Shown: piece by piece, positions 5,230 to 6,089 of the stretch
Layout: every line of letters begins with the position of its first letter
Position numbering within the stretch: the first letter of the stretch is position 1
Program-made: the position numbers and the translations under genes
DNA from: Chloroflexota bacterium
GTDB taxonomy: Bacteria; Chloroflexota; Dehalococcoidia; UBA2979
DNA length: 6,089 bases
Assembly: GCA_027592975.1 (NCBI GenBank)
Contig: JAQCJS010000075.1
Location: 1-6,089, forward strand
Direction: 5' to 3'
Notes under the pieces: model-generated
Databases searched by the model: none
What the model saw: only the letters and a program-made list of their open reading frames with translations
Told to the model about the DNA's origin: nothing

Positions 5230-5598
5230 TTAGCCCTCGACCGCGTTCTGGACGTGGTTCAACTGCCCCACCTCGCCCCCCACGGTGAGCTCGATGGCGA
5301 CGAGGTCGATGCGCAGGTTCGCAGGCAGCTCCGGGTGGTCGGCGGAGTACGCCTCCGCCAGCCCTCGCAGCCGTGCCCCCTTCGCCGGGGACACCGCCTG
5401 CACGGCCGCGCCCATCTTGCGGGAGGTTCGCAGCTTCACCTCGATGAAGACCAGCGTCTCACCGTGGAGCGCGACGAGGTCGATCTCGCCCTCCTGGCGG
5501 CGGATGTTCTTGTCCACGACCTCGTAGCCCTGCTGCTCGAGGTAGCGAGAGGCGATGCGCTCGCCCGCCTCGCCCAGGCGTTGGTTACGTTCGATCAT
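5230..5598 (-). CDS. yraN: YraN family (UPF0102) endonuclease-like protein
   Basis: A 122-residue protein of the UPF0102/YraN family, related in fold to Holliday-junction resolvases and restriction-like endonucleases. Family motifs run in order: LGEAGERIASRYLEQQGYE (8-26), N31 with GEIDLVA (37-43), FIEVKLR (51-57), SPAKGARL (70-77), RIDLVAIE (96-103) and HVQNAVEG at the C-terminus. D40, E53 and K55 match the D...ExK nuclease core. Biochemical function is unproven for most members, though a DNA-processing role is presumed. The length is typical. The ATG overlaps the rnhB stop by four bases (ATGA) and no clear Shine-Dalgarno sequence precedes it, so its translation is probably coupled to rnhB. 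The rnhB-yraN order is common in bacteria. A 72-nt gap follows, holding the palindrome ATCCCGGGAT (5215-5224) and the promoter of the next gene. Confidence 0.94.
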   Translation of the reverse strand: MIERNQRLGEAGERIASRYLEQQGYEVVDKNIRRQEGEIDLVALHGETLVFIEVKLRTSRKMGAAVQAVSPAKGARLRGLAEAYSADHPELPANLRIDLVAIELTVGGEVGQLNHVQNAVEG

Positions 5599-6089
5599 CG
5601 GCGGACCGCCAGACGGACAGGGGCAAACGACAGTCGGTGGATGCTGCTGTATCCCATCGCTGAGAGCGCCGCGAGGTGCTCCGGGGTGCCATACCCCTTG
5701 TTTTCGGCCAGCCCGTACCCGGGGAACGTGGTGTCCAAGTCTCGCATCATGCTGTCACGTGCCACCTTCGCGATGATGCTGGCGGCCGCGACTGACGCGC
5801 ACCGAGCGTCGCCCCGAATGACGGAGCGCTGCTCCAACCCGCCCTCGACCACTTCTCTCCCGTCAATGATCAGGGCGTCGGGGCGCGCGGGCAAGGCATT
5901 GACAGCACGGCGCATTGCCAGTCGGGTCGCGCGCAGGATGTTGATCTGGTCCACGACCTGTGGCGAGACCCCCGCGACGGCCCAACAGCACTCCGCGCGG
6001 ATGCGTTCCGCCAGCGCCTCGCGCTGCCCTCCCGTCAGTTGCTTGGAGTCCCGCAGGAGGCTGATCCACCTCGCGCGGGGGGCCGCGCC
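5595..6089 (-). CDS. rnhB: Ribonuclease HII, 3' portion (N-terminus beyond the window)
   Basis: RNase HII cuts the RNA strand of RNA-DNA hybrids and starts removal of single ribonucleotides from DNA. The frame is open to the right edge, giving 164 visible residues. It begins within the region just before the RDSKQLTGGQRE segment and continues with VVDQINILRATRLAM, DALIIDG, VIRGDARCASVAAASIIAKVARD and YGLAENKGYGTPEHL. These are the DSKxLs, IDxxNIlxAT, lIDG, kgD and SIiAKVxRD blocks of the family. The Asp of IIDG and of VARD are two of the four catalytic acidic residues; the other two, in the DEAGRG motif, lie off the edge. An apparent GTG start at 5954 is not real, because homology continues upstream. 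It overlaps yraN by four bases (ATGA). A G5 run at 5969-5973 here is in frame, unlike the two suspicious runs elsewhere. Confidence 0.95.
   Translation of the reverse strand, partial: GAAPRARWISLLRDSKQLTGGQREALAERIRAECCWAVAGVSPQVVDQINILRATRLAMRRAVNALPARPDALIIDGREVVEGGLEQRSVIRGDARCASVAAASIIAKVARDSMMRDLDTTFPGYGLAENKGYGTPEHLAALSAMGYSSIHRLSFAPVRLAVRR

Noticed and set aside
1..6089. tRNA or rRNA genes, CRISPR arrays, insertion sequences, toxin-antitoxin or phage genes
   Set aside because: No cloverleaf, regularly spaced repeat, transposase motif or terminal repeats flanking a mobile gene were seen.

Overview
This is a high-GC bacterial chromosomal segment filled almost entirely with core or widely conserved genes. 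There is no transposase, phage gene, CRISPR array, tRNA or rRNA. Several traits fit a high-GC member of the Chloroflexota (Dehalococcoidia- or Thermomicrobia-like): a DarA/YaaQ-type cyclic-di-AMP receptor, a bacterial homodimeric glycyl-tRNA synthetase with a CxxC...CxxC zinc ribbon, twin FmdB zinc-ribbon proteins with long tails, a tandem HD / HD-GYP protein, and extended -10 or leaderless promoter patterns. This placement is an inference from gene content and is only moderately secure.

Layout from left to right. Positions 1-133 are non-coding, with stacked GC-rich hairpins and a G-quadruplex-like tract; the largest hairpin may end the leftward operon. On the minus strand, glyQS (2316-934) is followed by a SbcD/Mre11-like metallophosphoesterase (934-134); the two share one base in a TAATG junction. 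A divergent promoter region (about 2317-2483) separates glyQS from a plus-strand pair: a 39-residue single-span membrane peptide (2484-2603), then the c-di-AMP receptor darA (2606-2956). darA converges on a minus-strand tandem-HD protein (4248-2979) over a perfect 10-bp GC-rich hairpin whose loop is the stop codon of the HD gene. Right of that, all on the minus strand, are two FmdB-type zinc-ribbon proteins (4682-4350 and 5157-4720), yraN (5598-5230) and the 3' part of rnhB, which runs off the right edge. rnhB and yraN overlap by ATGA.

The most unusual features are as follows. (1) Two apparent single-base frameshifts lie in runs of five C on the plus strand (five G in the genes). One splits the tandem-HD protein between its domains; the other seems to cut about ten residues off the end of the metallophosphoesterase. 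Both would be repaired by removing one G, so homopolymer sequencing error is the first explanation to test, with pseudogenisation or slippage as alternatives. (2) The two HD domains have lost different metal-ligand residues. (3) A tiny membrane peptide is tightly coupled to the c-di-AMP receptor. (4) The second fmdB gene looks leaderless.

Functionally the window combines translation (glyQS), nucleic-acid metabolism (rnhB, yraN, the metallophosphoesterase) and probable second-messenger signalling (DarA, the HD protein). I see no convincing new defence or biosynthetic system. The nearest to a novel unit is the membrane peptide-DarA pair facing a degenerate HD / HD-GYP protein.
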